Shown: positions 17,069-25,935 of the stretch, piece by piece
Layout: each line of letters opens with the position of its first letter
How positions within the stretch are numbered: the stretch's first letter is position 1
Position numbers and translations under genes: made by a program
NCBI GenBank assembly: GCA_001564055.1
Contig: LKNB01000031.1
Coordinates: 1 to 33,031, forward strand
Origin: Rhodothermaceae bacterium Tc-Br11_B2g6_7
GTDB taxonomy: Bacteria; Bacteroidota; Rhodothermia; Rhodothermales; Salinibacteraceae
Direction of reading: 5' to 3'
Length of the DNA: 33,031 bases
Notes under the pieces: model-generated
Told to the model about the DNA's origin: nothing
The model's input: the letters and a program-made list of their open reading frames with translations, nothing else
Database searches by the model: none

Positions 17069-18178
17069 ATGCCTTCCGCTGACACCGCCGCCTCTGCCGA
17101 CCTGCAGCCGCTCCTGGAGCGCATCCGCCCGGAAGTGCGGCAAGCCCACGCCTACATCGTCTCGCACCCGCCCAACATCGAGGTCAAGCTCAACCAGAAC
17201 GAGAGCCCCTTCGACCTGCCGGCCGAATTGAAGCAAGAACTGGCCGAGGAGCTGCTACAGACGCCCCTCAACCGCTACCCGGGCGAGCAGCCCTACGAAC
17301 TCCGCGATGCACTGGCCACCCACCTTGGCGTGGCGCCCGAGATGCTGCTCATGGGCAATGGCTCCAACGAACTGACGTACACCTTTGGCCTCACGATGCT
17401 GGAGCCGGGCACGCCGGTGGTGCTGCCCACGCCCATGTTTTCGCTCTATGAGAAGGTGGCCCGCCTCCACGGCGCTGCCCTCACCTCCGTGCCGTGCCGC
17501 TCCGACTTCCACTTCGACATCGACGCCCTTCTGCGCGCGATCGACGCGGTGGAGCCCGCCCTTGTCGTCATCACCACGCCCAACAACCCCACCGGGCTGA
17601 CGGTACCGCACGCCGATATCGAGCGCGTGCTGGAGGCCACGCCGGGCTTTGTGGTGGTGGATGAGGCGTACTACGAGTTTCTGGAAGGCCCAACGGCCCA
17701 GGCCCTACTGGATGACCATCCCAACCTGCTTATCCTCCGCACCTTCTCGAAGGCCGCCGGGCTTGCCGGTGTCCGTCTCGGGTACATGCTGGGCCACGCG
17801 GCCATCATTCAAGAAGTGTTCAAGGCCCGCCTTCCCTTCATGATTGACCGCGTAGCCGAAGCGGCCGGCCTGCTCCTGCTTCGTCATCCCGACCTCATCC
17901 GCGACCGCATCCGGCAGATGAAGCAGGGGATGGCCACCCTTGCGGCCGGGCTGCGTGCTATCGAGGGCGTCCACGTCGTACCATCGCAGGCCAACTTTAT
18001 GGTCTTCCGTCCCCCGCTGGAACCGGACGTTGTTATGCGCCGTCTGGCAGAAGATGGTGTGCTCGTCCGCAACATGGGAGGCTACGCTGACCTGCAAGGC
18101 TATCTGCGTGTGAACGCGGGTACACCAAAAGAGAACAACCAATTTTTGACTGCGTTGAAGCGAGCGCTTGCTACTTAG
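17069..18178 (+). CDS. hisC: Histidinol-phosphate aminotransferase
   Basis: A 369-aa class I/II PLP aminotransferase making histidinol phosphate from imidazole acetol phosphate with glutamate. Family signs: 'IVKLNQNESPFDLP'-type N-terminus (here 'EVKLNQNESPFDLP'), 'GNGSNEL', 'PNNPTG', 'VDEAYYEF', and the Schiff-base Lys228 in 'RTFSKAAGLAGVRLGY'. The C-terminus has 'VRNMGGYADLQGYLRVNAGTP'. Although HisC-like enzymes can also act on other amino acids, the position 37 nt after hisD supports a histidine role. The frame is open from 17000 but that part overlaps hisD; ATG 17069 is chosen. A terminator-like hairpin follows at 18205. Confidence 0.95.
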   Translation: MPSADTAASADLQPLLERIRPEVRQAHAYIVSHPPNIEVKLNQNESPFDLPAELKQELAEELLQTPLNRYPGEQPYELRDALATHLGVAPEMLLMGNGSNELTYTFGLTMLEPGTPVVLPTPMFSLYEKVARLHGAALTSVPCRSDFHFDIDALLRAIDAVEPALVVITTPNNPTGLTVPHADIERVLEATPGFVVVDEAYYEFLEGPTAQALLDDHPNLLILRTFSKAAGLAGVRLGYMLGHAAIIQEVFKARLPFMIDRVAEAAGLLLLRHPDLIRDRIRQMKQGMATLAAGLRAIEGVHVVPSQANFMVFRPPLEPDVVMRRLAEDGVLVRNMGGYADLQGYLRVNAGTPKENNQFLTALKRALAT

Positions 18179-18204
18179 GGGGCTGTTACTGCCCTCGAAT
18201 ACTG

Positions 18205-18230
18205 AGCCCGCCGCTGCGCGGGTTTCGTTT
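18205..18230 (+). terminator. Intrinsic terminator after hisC
   Basis: CCCGC (18207-18211) pairs with GCGGG (18218-18222), with two further weaker pairs at the base. A T-rich TTTCGTTT follows (18223-18230). It sits 27 nt after the hisC stop. Confidence 0.6.
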
Positions 18231-18273
18231 GCTTGCTCCGCACCGTCCGTTTTTTCGTCGTATACCACCCATC

Positions 18274-18864
18274 ATGGATTTCATTCAGGTTGACATCATC
18301 GGTCTCTCGACCAGTCCTTCCAGCGGCGGCGCTTACGCGCTCGTGCTGGGAGAGATGGACGGCAGCCGGCGCCTCCCCATCATCATTGGGGCGTTCGAGG
18401 CCCAAGCCATTGCGCTGGAGCTGGAGAAGATTCAACCGCCGCGCCCCATGACGCATGACCTCCTGCGCGACACGCTGGATGCTGTGGGGGCCGACGTTAC
18501 CGACATCGTCATTGATGAACTGCGCGATGGCACTTTCTTTGCCAAAATTCGCTACGCGCACAACGGTGGCGATGGACAACTGGACGCCCGCCCGAGTGAT
18601 GCGGTCGCGCTTGCCGTGCGCACGGATGCGCCCATCTACGTGGCGCCTGCCGTGCTGGAAGAAGCCGGCATCCCCACGGAGGAAGAAGGCGTGAGCGCGC
18701 TGGCCACGAGCAGCAGCTCAGAGGCAGAGGACGAGCCGGATCCGTCGCTCTCGAAGGTGGAGCGCATGGAGCAGAAGCTGGAAAAAGCTATTGAGGCGGA
18801 AGACTATGAAGAGGCTGCCACCCTCCGCGATCAGATTGCCAAGCTGAAGGGCGAGCAGAACTGA
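18274..18864 (+). CDS. Bifunctional nuclease (DUF151) with UVR motif
   Basis: A 196-aa protein. Residues 1-130 form the DUF151/bifunctional nuclease domain: 'LGEMDGSRRLPIIIGAFEAQAIA', 'RPMTHDLLRDTL' and 'LDARPSDAVALAVRT'. A Ser/Glu-rich linker follows, then a C-terminal UVR helix pair ('LEKAIEAEDYEEAATLRDQIAKLK', residues about 170-193), the same UvrB-UvrC contact type of motif. Plant members have been described as acting on both DNA and RNA; bacterial function is little known. ATG at 18274 begins the conserved domain. It lies between the hisC terminator and the hairpins preceding bshC, so it is probably its own transcript. Confidence 0.9.
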   Translation: MDFIQVDIIGLSTSPSSGGAYALVLGEMDGSRRLPIIIGAFEAQAIALELEKIQPPRPMTHDLLRDTLDAVGADVTDIVIDELRDGTFFAKIRYAHNGGDGQLDARPSDAVALAVRTDAPIYVAPAVLEEAGIPTEEEGVSALATSSSSEAEDEPDPSLSKVERMEQKLEKAIEAEDYEEAATLRDQIAKLKGEQN

Positions 18865-18883
18865 CGCGAACGAACGGACGATA

Positions 18884-18910
18884 TGCGGTGCGGGCGCTTC
18901 CTGCACCGCA
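18884..18910 (+). promoter_or_regulatory. Strong hairpin 5' of the bshC terminator
   Basis: TGCGGTGC (18884-18891) pairs with GCACCGCA (18903-18910), and the loop can add two or three more pairs. No T tract follows. It precedes the terminator at 18923-18966; the intervening CGCTT (18916-18920) resembles the terminator's 3' arm. Confidence 0.5.
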
Positions 18911-18922
18911 CGCGACGCTTGT

Positions 18923-18966
18923 AAGCGGAGCCTTGGGTGCCCCCTCCTGATGGCTTCGCTTTTTTT
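18923..18966 (+). terminator. Intrinsic terminator immediately before bshC
   Basis: AAGCGGAGCC (18923-18932) pairs with GGCTTCGCTT (18952-18961) with one G-T wobble. It is closed by a 19-nt loop and followed by a run of T up to 18966. Only 29 nt separate it from the bshC ATG, so a promoter for bshC must lie at or before it, unless read-through feeds bshC. Confidence 0.8.
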
Positions 18967-18995
18967 ATGCCCCTTTCTCACCGCTCCCCTTGTTC

Positions 18996-20651
18996 ATGCC
19001 CTCCTCGGCCCCGCCTGCCACGCTCCGCACCGAAACGCTGCCTTTCGACGCGCTGCGGGCCTTCCCTCAACTGTTCGCGGATTACTGTACCCACGCCGAG
19101 GCCCTGCAGGCCCGGTTCGCCGGCCGCTGGTCCTCGGCGGCTGACCGGCGCGCGGCGGCTGACCGGGCCGCAGCCTATGCCCGCGACCGCGACACGCTGG
19201 CCGATGTGCTACACGATCAGCACGAAGCCTGGGGGCTCGATAACGCCACCCGCACGAACATTGAGGCGCTCCGCGACCCCGACACGGTAGCGGTCGTCAC
19301 CGGGCAGCAAACCACGGTGCTGGGCGGCCCGCTGTACTCCCCGCTGAAGATTCTCACCACCCTGCAGCAGGCCGAGCGCCTGGCCGAGGAAACCGGCCGC
19401 ACGGTGGTGCCCATCTTCTGGCTGGAAGGAGAGGACCACGACTGGGACGAGATGGCCGGCACGCACGTGCTGCACCGCAATGCGCTGGTGGACCTGCGCT
19501 ACGAAGGATACACGCCACCGGCTGAGGGCAACCTGGGCGCGGTGGGGCGGCTGCCTGTAGAAGCACAGTTCACAGACGTAATCGACGCGCTTGATGAGGC
19601 CTTGCCGCCGTCCGACTTCAAGCCGGATGTGATGGCGCTCGTGCGTGACGCTTACACCGCGGGCACTCCGCTTGAAGACGCCTTCGGCCGGTTTCTCCGT
19701 GGGCTGTTCCCCAACAGCGGGCTCGTCCTCCTCAACCCCGACGATGCCCGCCTGAAGGCACTAACGGCCCCCCTCTACCGGCAGGAGCTGACCGACCCCG
19801 AGACCAGCAGCCGCCTCGTGAATGAAGCCGGAGCCACGCTGGCCGAAACCTACCACGCCCAGGTCCACGCCCGGGCAACCAACCTCTTTCTGCTGGAAGA
19901 TAACCAGCGCACCCCCATCGACGCTACCGCGGACGGCTTCGCGCTCCGCGGCACAGACCGGACGTACAGCCAAGACGACCTGCTCGCCCTACTCGACGCC
20001 CATCCCGAGCGCTTTAGCCCCAACGTAGTGCTGCGCCCGCTCACCCAAGATCACCTCGTACCCACCGCGCTGTATGTAGCAGGACCCGGGGAGATCTCCT
20101 ATTTTGCGCAGTACAAAGCTGTCTACGCCTGGGCCGGCATCCCCATGCCTCTGCTGCATCCCCGGGCCAGCGCGACGCTTGTGGAAGGCAAGGTAGCCAA
20201 GGTGCTGCAGCAGTTCGACCTTTCGCTGGCTGACCTCGACACCGATCTCGACCAGCTGTTCCAACAAGTGGTGGTCAACCAGATGGACGTGGATGTGGAC
20301 GCTATCTTTGGCGAAGCGCAGCCTCCCATTCATCAGGGCCTGAACGGACTCAAGACGCACGTTACGGACGTCGATCGGACGCTCGGGAAGTCGGTGGAGG
20401 CGACGCGCGCCGCCATTGTGCAGGAGCTGAACGACCTCAAGGAACGCGTCGTGCGCGCCGAGAAGCGGAAGCAAGAGGAGCTCTACGCGCAGCTACAAAA
20501 GGCCCACGTGAATCTCTTCCCCGACGGGCGGCCGCAGGAGCGCGTGGTATCGGTGCTCTACTTTCTGAACAAGTACAGCCCGGCGCTACTGGATCAGCTC
20601 CGCGACGCCCTCGCACCCGATGCCACCGCCCATCAGGTGGTGTACCTTTAA
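18996..20651 (+). CDS. bshC: Bacillithiol biosynthesis cysteine ligase BshC
   Basis: A 551-aa protein of the BshC family, which adds cysteine to glucosaminyl-malate in the last step of bacillithiol synthesis. Diagnostic stretches: 'VTGQQTTVLGGPLYSPLKI' (101-119), 'PIFWLEGEDHDWDE' (139-152), 'VVLRPLTQDHLVPTALYV' and 'GPGEISYFAQY'. A C-terminal coiled-coil follows (about 440-510, 'ELNDLKERVVRAEKRKQEEL'). Length is typical. bshA and bshB are not in this window. TTG 18990 is in frame, but ATG 18996 is chosen. It ends 12 nt from the stop of convergent mgtE. Confidence 0.96.
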   Translation: MPSSAPPATLRTETLPFDALRAFPQLFADYCTHAEALQARFAGRWSSAADRRAAADRAAAYARDRDTLADVLHDQHEAWGLDNATRTNIEALRDPDTVAVVTGQQTTVLGGPLYSPLKILTTLQQAERLAEETGRTVVPIFWLEGEDHDWDEMAGTHVLHRNALVDLRYEGYTPPAEGNLGAVGRLPVEAQFTDVIDALDEALPPSDFKPDVMALVRDAYTAGTPLEDAFGRFLRGLFPNSGLVLLNPDDARLKALTAPLYRQELTDPETSSRLVNEAGATLAETYHAQVHARATNLFLLEDNQRTPIDATADGFALRGTDRTYSQDDLLALLDAHPERFSPNVVLRPLTQDHLVPTALYVAGPGEISYFAQYKAVYAWAGIPMPLLHPRASATLVEGKVAKVLQQFDLSLADLDTDLDQLFQQVVVNQMDVDVDAIFGEAQPPIHQGLNGLKTHVTDVDRTLGKSVEATRAAIVQELNDLKERVVRAEKRKQEELYAQLQKAHVNLFPDGRPQERVVSVLYFLNKYSPALLDQLRDALAPDATAHQVVYL

Positions 20652-20663
20652 GGGCACCTGTTC

Positions 20664-22052
20664 TCAGAGATAGAGCGCCGTAGCGTAGATGAAGTATACC
20701 GTCAGCCCGATGATGTCGTTAAGGGTAGTCACGAAGGGGCCCATCGCGCTGGCCGGGTCGATGCCCATTTTTTTGAGGACGAACGGCACGAGTGCCCCAT
20801 TCGTGGTCGCCAGCAGGATCACGGTGAACATGGTAAGCCCCAGGGTCAGCACAAGGCGGGTTACATCGCCGAGCTGAAGGAAGAAGATCGTCAAGCACAG
20901 GAGGGTGGCCAGCAGGATACCGTTCACGATGGCCACCAGCATCTCCTTCCCCATGCGCCGCATCAGGTCACCCGGCCAGAGCTTGCCCGACGAGAGGCCC
21001 TGCACCGCGATAGCTGCGCTCTGGACGGCGGCGTTGCCGCCCATAGCCGTCACGATGGGAATGAAGGCCGCGAGCACCACAGCCTGCTCCAGCGTCGCCT
21101 CAAACGTCCCGATCACGGTGCCCGAGAGGCCCGCCCCGATGAGGCCGACGAGGAGCCATGGCATCCGGCCGCGGCTGATGCGCAACACCGAGTCGCCGGG
21201 CTGTTCGGCACCCGAGACGCCACTCATCAGCTGCATGTCCTCCTCTGCCTCCGTCCGCACCACGCGCATCACATCATCGATCGTGATGCGCCCAGCCATT
21301 ACCCCGTCCTCATCCAGGACCGGAAGCGAGACAAGGTCATAGCGCTCCATAATCCGCGCCACCTCCTCCTGGTCCATACCCGTCGGCACCGACACAACGT
21401 CGGTCTGCATCAGGTCCTCCAGCGGCATATCCGCAGGGGAAAGCATGAGGTCCTTGAGGGACACGACCCCCTTCAGGTGCCCATCGGTAGTTAGGACGAA
21501 GACCGAGTAGATTTCGTCGATATCACGCGCGCGGTGGCGGACTGCTTCGGTGGCCTCGAAGGCGGTAACCGACGATGGTACCGCCACGAACTCACGCGCC
21601 ATCAGGCCCCCGGCGCTCTGCTCCGGGTAGGTGAGCAGCGCGGTGAGATCGTAGGTATCTTCCAACTTCGGGAGCACATCCGCCACCCGGCGGTCGGGCA
21701 GTTCGCTAAGCACATCGACGGCATCGTCGGTGTCCAGCTCGTCGATGAGCTTACGCAGGCGCTCCCCACTGATGCCCACCAGAAGGGGCTCCCGCTCTAC
21801 GGCGTCCAGTTCGGCCAGCACGTCGCCGGCCAGCTCTGGGGGCAGCCAAGCGAATACCTGCCGGGCCTCCACCTCCGGCAGCCGCTCCATCAGCACCGCA
21901 AGATCGACGGGGTGCAAATCAACCAGCAGATTCATCACCATCCCCCGATCCTCGGCGGCCACCAGAGCTGCGATGTCGTCCACCATCGCCTCATCTACTT
22001 GAAACAGACCTGGGGAGCGATCGGACGTTGAAGTGGCAGCGAAAGCAAGCAT
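20664..22052 (-). CDS. mgtE: MgtE-family magnesium transporter
   Basis: A 462-aa Mg2+ channel. The N-terminal superhelical domain (to about residue 130, with repeated 'L..LP...V' patterns) and tandem CBS domains (about 135-260, 'YDLVSLPVLDEDGVMAGRITIDDVM') sense cytoplasmic Mg2+. The C-terminal membrane domain has about five helices, with 'MGGNAAVQSAAIAVQGL' and 'TTLNDIIGLTVYF' (Asp in the pore region). All match MgtE. The start ATG at 22052 gives a full N-domain. A 26-bp dyad lies upstream at 22086-22111 and could regulate it. mgtE is downstream of the terminator at 22125-22156, so it has its own promoter. Confidence 0.95.
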   Translation of the reverse strand: MLAFAATSTSDRSPGLFQVDEAMVDDIAALVAAEDRGMVMNLLVDLHPVDLAVLMERLPEVEARQVFAWLPPELAGDVLAELDAVEREPLLVGISGERLRKLIDELDTDDAVDVLSELPDRRVADVLPKLEDTYDLTALLTYPEQSAGGLMAREFVAVPSSVTAFEATEAVRHRARDIDEIYSVFVLTTDGHLKGVVSLKDLMLSPADMPLEDLMQTDVVSVPTGMDQEEVARIMERYDLVSLPVLDEDGVMAGRITIDDVMRVVRTEAEEDMQLMSGVSGAEQPGDSVLRISRGRMPWLLVGLIGAGLSGTVIGTFEATLEQAVVLAAFIPIVTAMGGNAAVQSAAIAVQGLSSGKLWPGDLMRRMGKEMLVAIVNGILLATLLCLTIFFLQLGDVTRLVLTLGLTMFTVILLATTNGALVPFVLKKMGIDPASAMGPFVTTLNDIIGLTVYFIYATALYL

Positions 22053-22085
22053 CGGCAGAGCGATAACATGAGAAAGGAAGCCAAC

Positions 22086-22111
22086 ATACAGGCACGCACG
22101 TACGCCTGTAT
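22086..22111 (-). promoter_or_regulatory. Perfect dyad in the mgtE upstream region
   Basis: ATACAGGC (22086-22093) and GCCTGTAT (22104-22111) are perfect complements around a 10-nt spacer. The element is 34 nt before the mgtE ATG. It may be a dimer operator or an mRNA hairpin. It does not resemble an M-box riboswitch, which would be much longer. Confidence 0.5.
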
Positions 22112-22124
22112 TGGGGGTAGGTTG

Positions 22125-22156
22125 AAAAAAGCCCCACCACCCGAGGGCGATGGGGC
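22125..22156 (-). terminator. Intrinsic terminator of the HEAT-like gene
   Basis: On the minus strand GCCCCA (22151-22156) pairs with TGGGGC (22131-22136). Further inner pairs exist (CCC/GGG), and six T follow (22125-22130). It lies 56 nt after the stop of the 22213 gene. Confidence 0.85.
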
Positions 22157-22212
22157 CTCATGGCACAGGGCCGCCGAGGCGACGCCCGTACGACTACGCG
22201 CGATGCTTACAG

Positions 22213-22644
22213 TTAGGGTAGCGTGCTAAGCGCCACGGCGGTCCGCTTACGGACAAACGCGGATTCTTCATCGGCCAGTTGCGCTCGAAGGGCCAGCGAT
22301 ACTTCAGTGCCGCCAATCACGCGGAGCGCCTCCAGCGCCAGCAGCCGTCGACCCAGGTGCTCGTCGCTGGTATAGATGTCCTTGAGGGGCGTGACCGCCC
22401 GGCCAAAGGTAAACAGCGGGTCGCCTTGCGCGTCCGTGCGCTCGGCCAGTTGGAGGATCAGCTGCATAGCTTCCTCTTGCGTGTTTGGGTTTGGGAAGGT
22501 CAGCAGCGTGTGGACTTGCCGGTCCATATGCTGCATGAAGGCAGCCGGTGCGGGCGCGTCGGAACTGGGCGCTTGCGCAGCGACGAGCGCCGGAGCAGCG
22601 ATGGACAGCAGAAAAGCAACTACGGTGGTACGGATAAACGTCAT
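22213..22644 (-). CDS. Small secreted HEAT-repeat-like protein
   Basis: A 143-aa protein with a clear signal peptide at the ATG 22644 (MTFIRTTVVAFLLSIAAPALVAAQ; cleavage after 'VAAQ' likely). The mature part is helical and ends 'LGRRLLALEALRVIGGTEVSLALRAQLADEESAFVRKRTAVALSTL' (given in order, tested in pieces). The alternating 'ALRVIG...AL...L.DE...VR..A..AL' pattern is that of HEAT-like repeats. Function unknown; HEAT repeats usually bind proteins. The frame is open upstream to 22737, but that extension lacks a signal peptide. A strong terminator follows, so this is a single-gene transcript. Its own promoter was not identified. Confidence 0.75.
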   Translation of the reverse strand: MTFIRTTVVAFLLSIAAPALVAAQAPSSDAPAPAAFMQHMDRQVHTLLTFPNPNTQEEAMQLILQLAERTDAQGDPLFTFGRAVTPLKDIYTSDEHLGRRLLALEALRVIGGTEVSLALRAQLADEESAFVRKRTAVALSTLP

Positions 22645-23107
22645 AAGACGCCTCTCGGGTGATGAGTAGTCCAACGGATGCGGGCGGGTCAGCGCACGAT
22701 GCCGCGACCAGGGCCCGCGTGCTTCGCCGGCTTCCATCCCAGATCACCGTGCGGGTTCACGCCGATTTTTTTCGTAAGCGCTTTGTTTTACAGGCTTAAT
22801 GTATTCTTAAATTGTGAGCGCTTCCGCGCGTGACAGGTACGTCACATGGTAGCGGTACCCAAAAACCGGCGGCTGTTTTTGCGCCAGAACGGCCGTCTGA
22901 GGCGCTTGCAGGTGCGGTGTGAGAGGAACGTCTACCCTCGGGTGAACCGGGCCTGCCCCCGTGCACATGGCCATCTCAACAAAAACGCCCCGACGCACAG
23001 GGCGCGGGGCGATAGGAATGGCGGAGCAAGGATCCGGTAGAGGAGCCGGACGCTCGGTTTGTCAGCGGTGTTCGCTTAGGGTAGCCCACCCTGGGCCACA
23101 CCGTCGT
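22645..23107. other. Spacer with AT-rich core and sdh terminator
   Basis: About 460 nt without a gene. It holds the AT-rich 22770-22815, where a promoter for the 22213 gene might lie, a GTGAC-N6-GTCAC dyad (22830-22845), and the sdh operon terminator at 22981-23011. A 63-codon minus frame at 22807-22998 was considered and rejected. Confidence 0.4.
22981..23011 (-). terminator. Intrinsic terminator of the sdh operon
   Basis: On the minus strand CGCCCCG (23005-23011) pairs with CGGGGCG (22986-22992) around a 12-nt loop, followed by five T (22981-22985). It lies about 97 nt after the sdhB stop. Confidence 0.8.
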
Positions 23108-23818
23108 TTAGAGCTGCGACGAAACGGCTTGCCGCTTCAGGGCCGACAGCCAGCGTGTAATGTCGATGCCTTTGGGGCAGGCCTGCACACAGTTGAAAAT
23201 GGTGTAGCACTTCCACAGGCCATCCTTGGAGTCGACCACGTCCAGACGATCATTCGATCCATCGTCGCGTGTGTCGAGGTTGTAGCGATAGGCCTTCAGC
23301 ATGGCCGCCGGGCCGAGGTAGTCCGGGTCCGCCCAGGTGCTCGGGCAACTATGCGTACACGCGCCACACATGATGCACTTGGTGGCGTCCTCAATCATGT
23401 CAAAGTCCTCGGGCGACTGCAGGCGCTCGCGCTCGGGGGCCGGGCCGTCGGTGATCATCCAGGGCTTCACCGCGCGGTACTTCTCAAAGAAGCGGCTCTG
23501 GTCGATCACCAGATCCTTGATGACCGGTGACCCGGGCAGCGGCGCAAACGTCACCGTGTCGCCGTCGCCACTCACCAGGTCCTGCACCAGTATGGAGCAG
23601 GCCAGCTTGTTTTCGCCGTTGATCTGCATGGCATCCGAGCCGCAGATGCCGTGCGCACAGCTCTTGCGGAAGGTGAGGGTGCCATCCTCATACCACTTCA
23701 CGTGGAGCAGGAGGGCGAGGGCGCTATCCAGCGGGTCGGCGGGGGCCTCGTAGGTTTCCCAGTGCGGCGCCTCGTCTTCCTCGGGGTTGTAGCGCTTTAT
23801 TTTGACATTGAGTTTCAT
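23108..23818 (-). CDS. sdhB: Succinate dehydrogenase iron-sulfur subunit
   Basis: A 236-aa SdhB, carrying electrons from the flavin to quinone. Cys54, Cys59, Asp62 and Cys74 hold the 2Fe-2S cluster (Asp at the third ligand, as in E. coli). Cys148, Cys151 and Cys154 lie in 'CIMCGACTHSCP', with Cys158 next. Cys204, Cys210 and Cys214 complete the 4Fe-4S and 3Fe-4S clusters. Start ATG 23818 opens with 'MKLNVKIKRYNP', the usual SdhB beginning; the open frame continues upstream but without similarity. Last gene of the minus-strand sdh operon and followed by a terminator at 22981. Confidence 0.97.
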   Translation of the reverse strand: MKLNVKIKRYNPEEDEAPHWETYEAPADPLDSALALLLHVKWYEDGTLTFRKSCAHGICGSDAMQINGENKLACSILVQDLVSGDGDTVTFAPLPGSPVIKDLVIDQSRFFEKYRAVKPWMITDGPAPERERLQSPEDFDMIEDATKCIMCGACTHSCPSTWADPDYLGPAAMLKAYRYNLDTRDDGSNDRLDVVDSKDGLWKCYTIFNCVQACPKGIDITRWLSALKRQAVSSQL

Positions 23819-23876
23819 AAGGGAGCAGAAGCGTTGAAATGCGTCGGTAGAAAAAGGGGGCGCTTCAGAACGGGCA

Positions 23877-24077
23877 TCAGGGAGCCAGCCATTCCACCAG
23901 CACCCCGGCCCACACCAGCCCGGCACCCAGCACCAGCAGCGCCAGCACCACGCCAAACGTGCGCGGCCCTATGTCGTCGGTAGCTCGGCGCTTCCACAGC
24001 CGGTAGGCACCGTCGGCGCAGGCCACCGTCACCACGATGGCCAGAAGCAGCAGGCGGCCCGGCGTGAGCGTGAACAT
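23877..24077 (-). CDS. Small two-span membrane protein inside the sdh operon
   Basis: A 66-aa protein (ATG 24077, MFTLTPGRLLLLA) with two predicted helices (about 9-27 and 40-62) and a short polar loop 'RLWKRRATDDIGPRTF' with positive charge. It lies between sdhA (stop at 24119) and sdhB, on the same strand, so it is very likely co-transcribed. I do not recognise the family. It might be a helper, an accessory anchor subunit or an unrelated passenger. A TTG at 24092 could add five residues. Confidence 0.7.
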   Translation of the reverse strand: MFTLTPGRLLLLAIVVTVACADGAYRLWKRRATDDIGPRTFGVVLALLVLGAGLVWAGVLVEWLAP

Positions 24078-24118
24078 ACGGGGCGAAGGCAAGCGGGTAG
24101 GCAGGGTGGGGTATGGGA

Positions 24119-25855
24119 TTAGTACTTGCGCTCTTTCGGCTGGAAGCGCGTGATGGCGACTTCCTTGCGTCCGAATTCAAAGTTGCCTTTGCCGTCGCTG
24201 TGGAAGAGCGTGTGCTGCAGCCAATCGTCGTCGTTGCGCTTGGGGAAGTCTTCGCGCGAGTGGGCGCCCCGGCTTTCCGTGCGGTGGTGGGCCGAAGCAG
24301 CGACGGCCTCCGCGTAGTCGACCATAAACTGGATCTCGACGGCGTCCATCAGCTCGGTGTTGAACTTCTTGCCCTTATCGCGGACGACCACATTGTTGGC
24401 GCGCTCGCGCAGTTCCTGAAGGTCATCAAGCGCGGTGGTGAGCGTCTCATCGTTGCGGAAGACCGAGACGTTGTCCATCATCGTCTCCTGCAAGTCGTTA
24501 CGCACGTTCACGACGGGCTCGCCGTCATTCCGCGAAAGAATCGTGTCGAGCATGTCGCGCGTGCGCTGCTCCGGATTGTCCGGCATCGCGGCGAAGTCTT
24601 TGCCTTCTTTCACTTCTTTCGCCATCGCCATCCCCGCGCGGCGCCCAAACACGACGAGCTCCAGCAGCGAGTTCGTACCGAGGCGGTTGGCCCCGTGGAC
24701 GGACACACAGGCGCATTCACCGGCTGCATACAGCCCCGGCATAATGTCGCCGCGCTGCCCGATTTCCACCCGGCCGTCGTAGTCGGTCGGAATGCCGCCC
24801 ATGGCATAATGGGCTGTGGGGGCTACCGGAATGGGCTCCTTCAGTGGATCTACCCCGAGGTAGGTGCGCGAGAACATGGTGATCTCTGGGAGCTTCTTCT
24901 CCAGAATCTCAGAGCCGACGTGCGTCATGTCAAGGTGTACATACTCTTTGCCTTTAATGCCACGGCCCTGACGGATCTCCTGGTAGATGCACTGCGAGAC
25001 GAGGTCGCGCGGGGCCAGGTCTTTCACCGTGGGCGCGTAGCGCTCCATGAAGCGCTCGCCGTCGCTGTTGCGCAGGATGCCGCCCTCACCGCGAGCCCCC
25101 TCCGTGATGAGGATGCCGAGGCGGTAGAGGCCCGTCGGGTGAAACTGGACGAACTCCATGTCCTCCAGCGGCAAGCCGTTACGGAGGAAGATGGACATGC
25201 CATCGCCCGTGCCGGCGTGGGCGTTGGACGTGGTCTTGAAGGCCCGCCCAAAGCCGCCGGTGGCAAAGCAGACGGTCTTTGCATGAAAGGTGTGGATTTC
25301 CCCGGTCAGGATTTCGTAGGCCACCACACCAGCGCATTCGTCATCGTCATTCATGATGAGATCCAGCACCTGAAACTCATCATAGAAGCGGACATCGTTC
25401 TTCAGGCACTGATCGTAGAGCGTGTGCAGGATGGTGTGCCCGGTGCGGTCGGCTGCGTGGCAGGCGCGGCGAACGGGCGCCTCACCGAAGTTGCGGGTAT
25501 GCCCTCCAAAGCGCCGCTGCGAAATCTTGCCTTCCTTGTTGCGGCTAAACGGTACGCCGTAGTGCTCGAGCTCCACGATGGTGCGGGGCGCATCTTTGCA
25601 CATCGTTTCGATGGCGTCTTGGTCGCCCACATAGTCGCTGCCCTTCACCGTGTCGAAGGCATGCCAGAGCCAGCTATCTTCTTCCATGTTACCCAGGGCT
25701 GCGCCAATGCCGCCCTGCGCAGCTCCCGTATGTGAGCGCAACGGATGGAGTTTCGAAACCACGCCAACGTCGGCCCCGCCCTCCTTGGCATACAGGGCAG
25801 CCATTAGCCCGGCTCCGCCTGCTCCTACGATGACGACATCATGTGAGAAAGTCAT
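24119..25855 (-). CDS. sdhA: Succinate dehydrogenase flavoprotein subunit
   Basis: A 578-aa SdhA, oxidising succinate to fumarate at a covalently bound FAD. Dinucleotide motif '[17 protein letters not shown]', FAD-linked His42 in '[10 protein letters not shown]', substrate-site 'FVQFHPTG', '[11 protein letters not shown]'-type loop (here '[13 protein letters not shown]'), 'HYAMGGI' and '[13 protein letters not shown]'. The C-terminus ends '[19 protein letters not shown]', as usual. ATG 25855, 80 nt after sdhD on the minus strand. Order is sdhC-sdhD-sdhA-orf-sdhB. Confidence 0.97.
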   Translation of the reverse strand: MTFSHDVVIVGAGGAGLMAALYAKEGGADVGVVSKLHPLRSHTGAAQGGIGAALGNMEEDSWLWHAFDTVKGSDYVGDQDAIETMCKDAPRTIVELEHYGVPFSRNKEGKISQRRFGGHTRNFGEAPVRRACHAADRTGHTILHTLYDQCLKNDVRFYDEFQVLDLIMNDDDECAGVVAYEILTGEIHTFHAKTVCFATGGFGRAFKTTSNAHAGTGDGMSIFLRNGLPLEDMEFVQFHPTGLYRLGILITEGARGEGGILRNSDGERFMERYAPTVKDLAPRDLVSQCIYQEIRQGRGIKGKEYVHLDMTHVGSEILEKKLPEITMFSRTYLGVDPLKEPIPVAPTAHYAMGGIPTDYDGRVEIGQRGDIMPGLYAAGECACVSVHGANRLGTNSLLELVVFGRRAGMAMAKEVKEGKDFAAMPDNPEQRTRDMLDTILSRNDGEPVVNVRNDLQETMMDNVSVFRNDETLTTALDDLQELRERANNVVVRDKGKKFNTELMDAVEIQFMVDYAEAVAASAHHRTESRGAHSREDFPKRNDDDWLQHTLFHSDGKGNFEFGRKEVAITRFQPKERKY

Positions 25856-25935
25856 GGGTGTTGATCTTCAGTTAACAAAAGGTTGGGCAGCAAAGAAGCC
25901 TGTAGGTCCTGCACGCAGCAAGGGTACACCGGGGG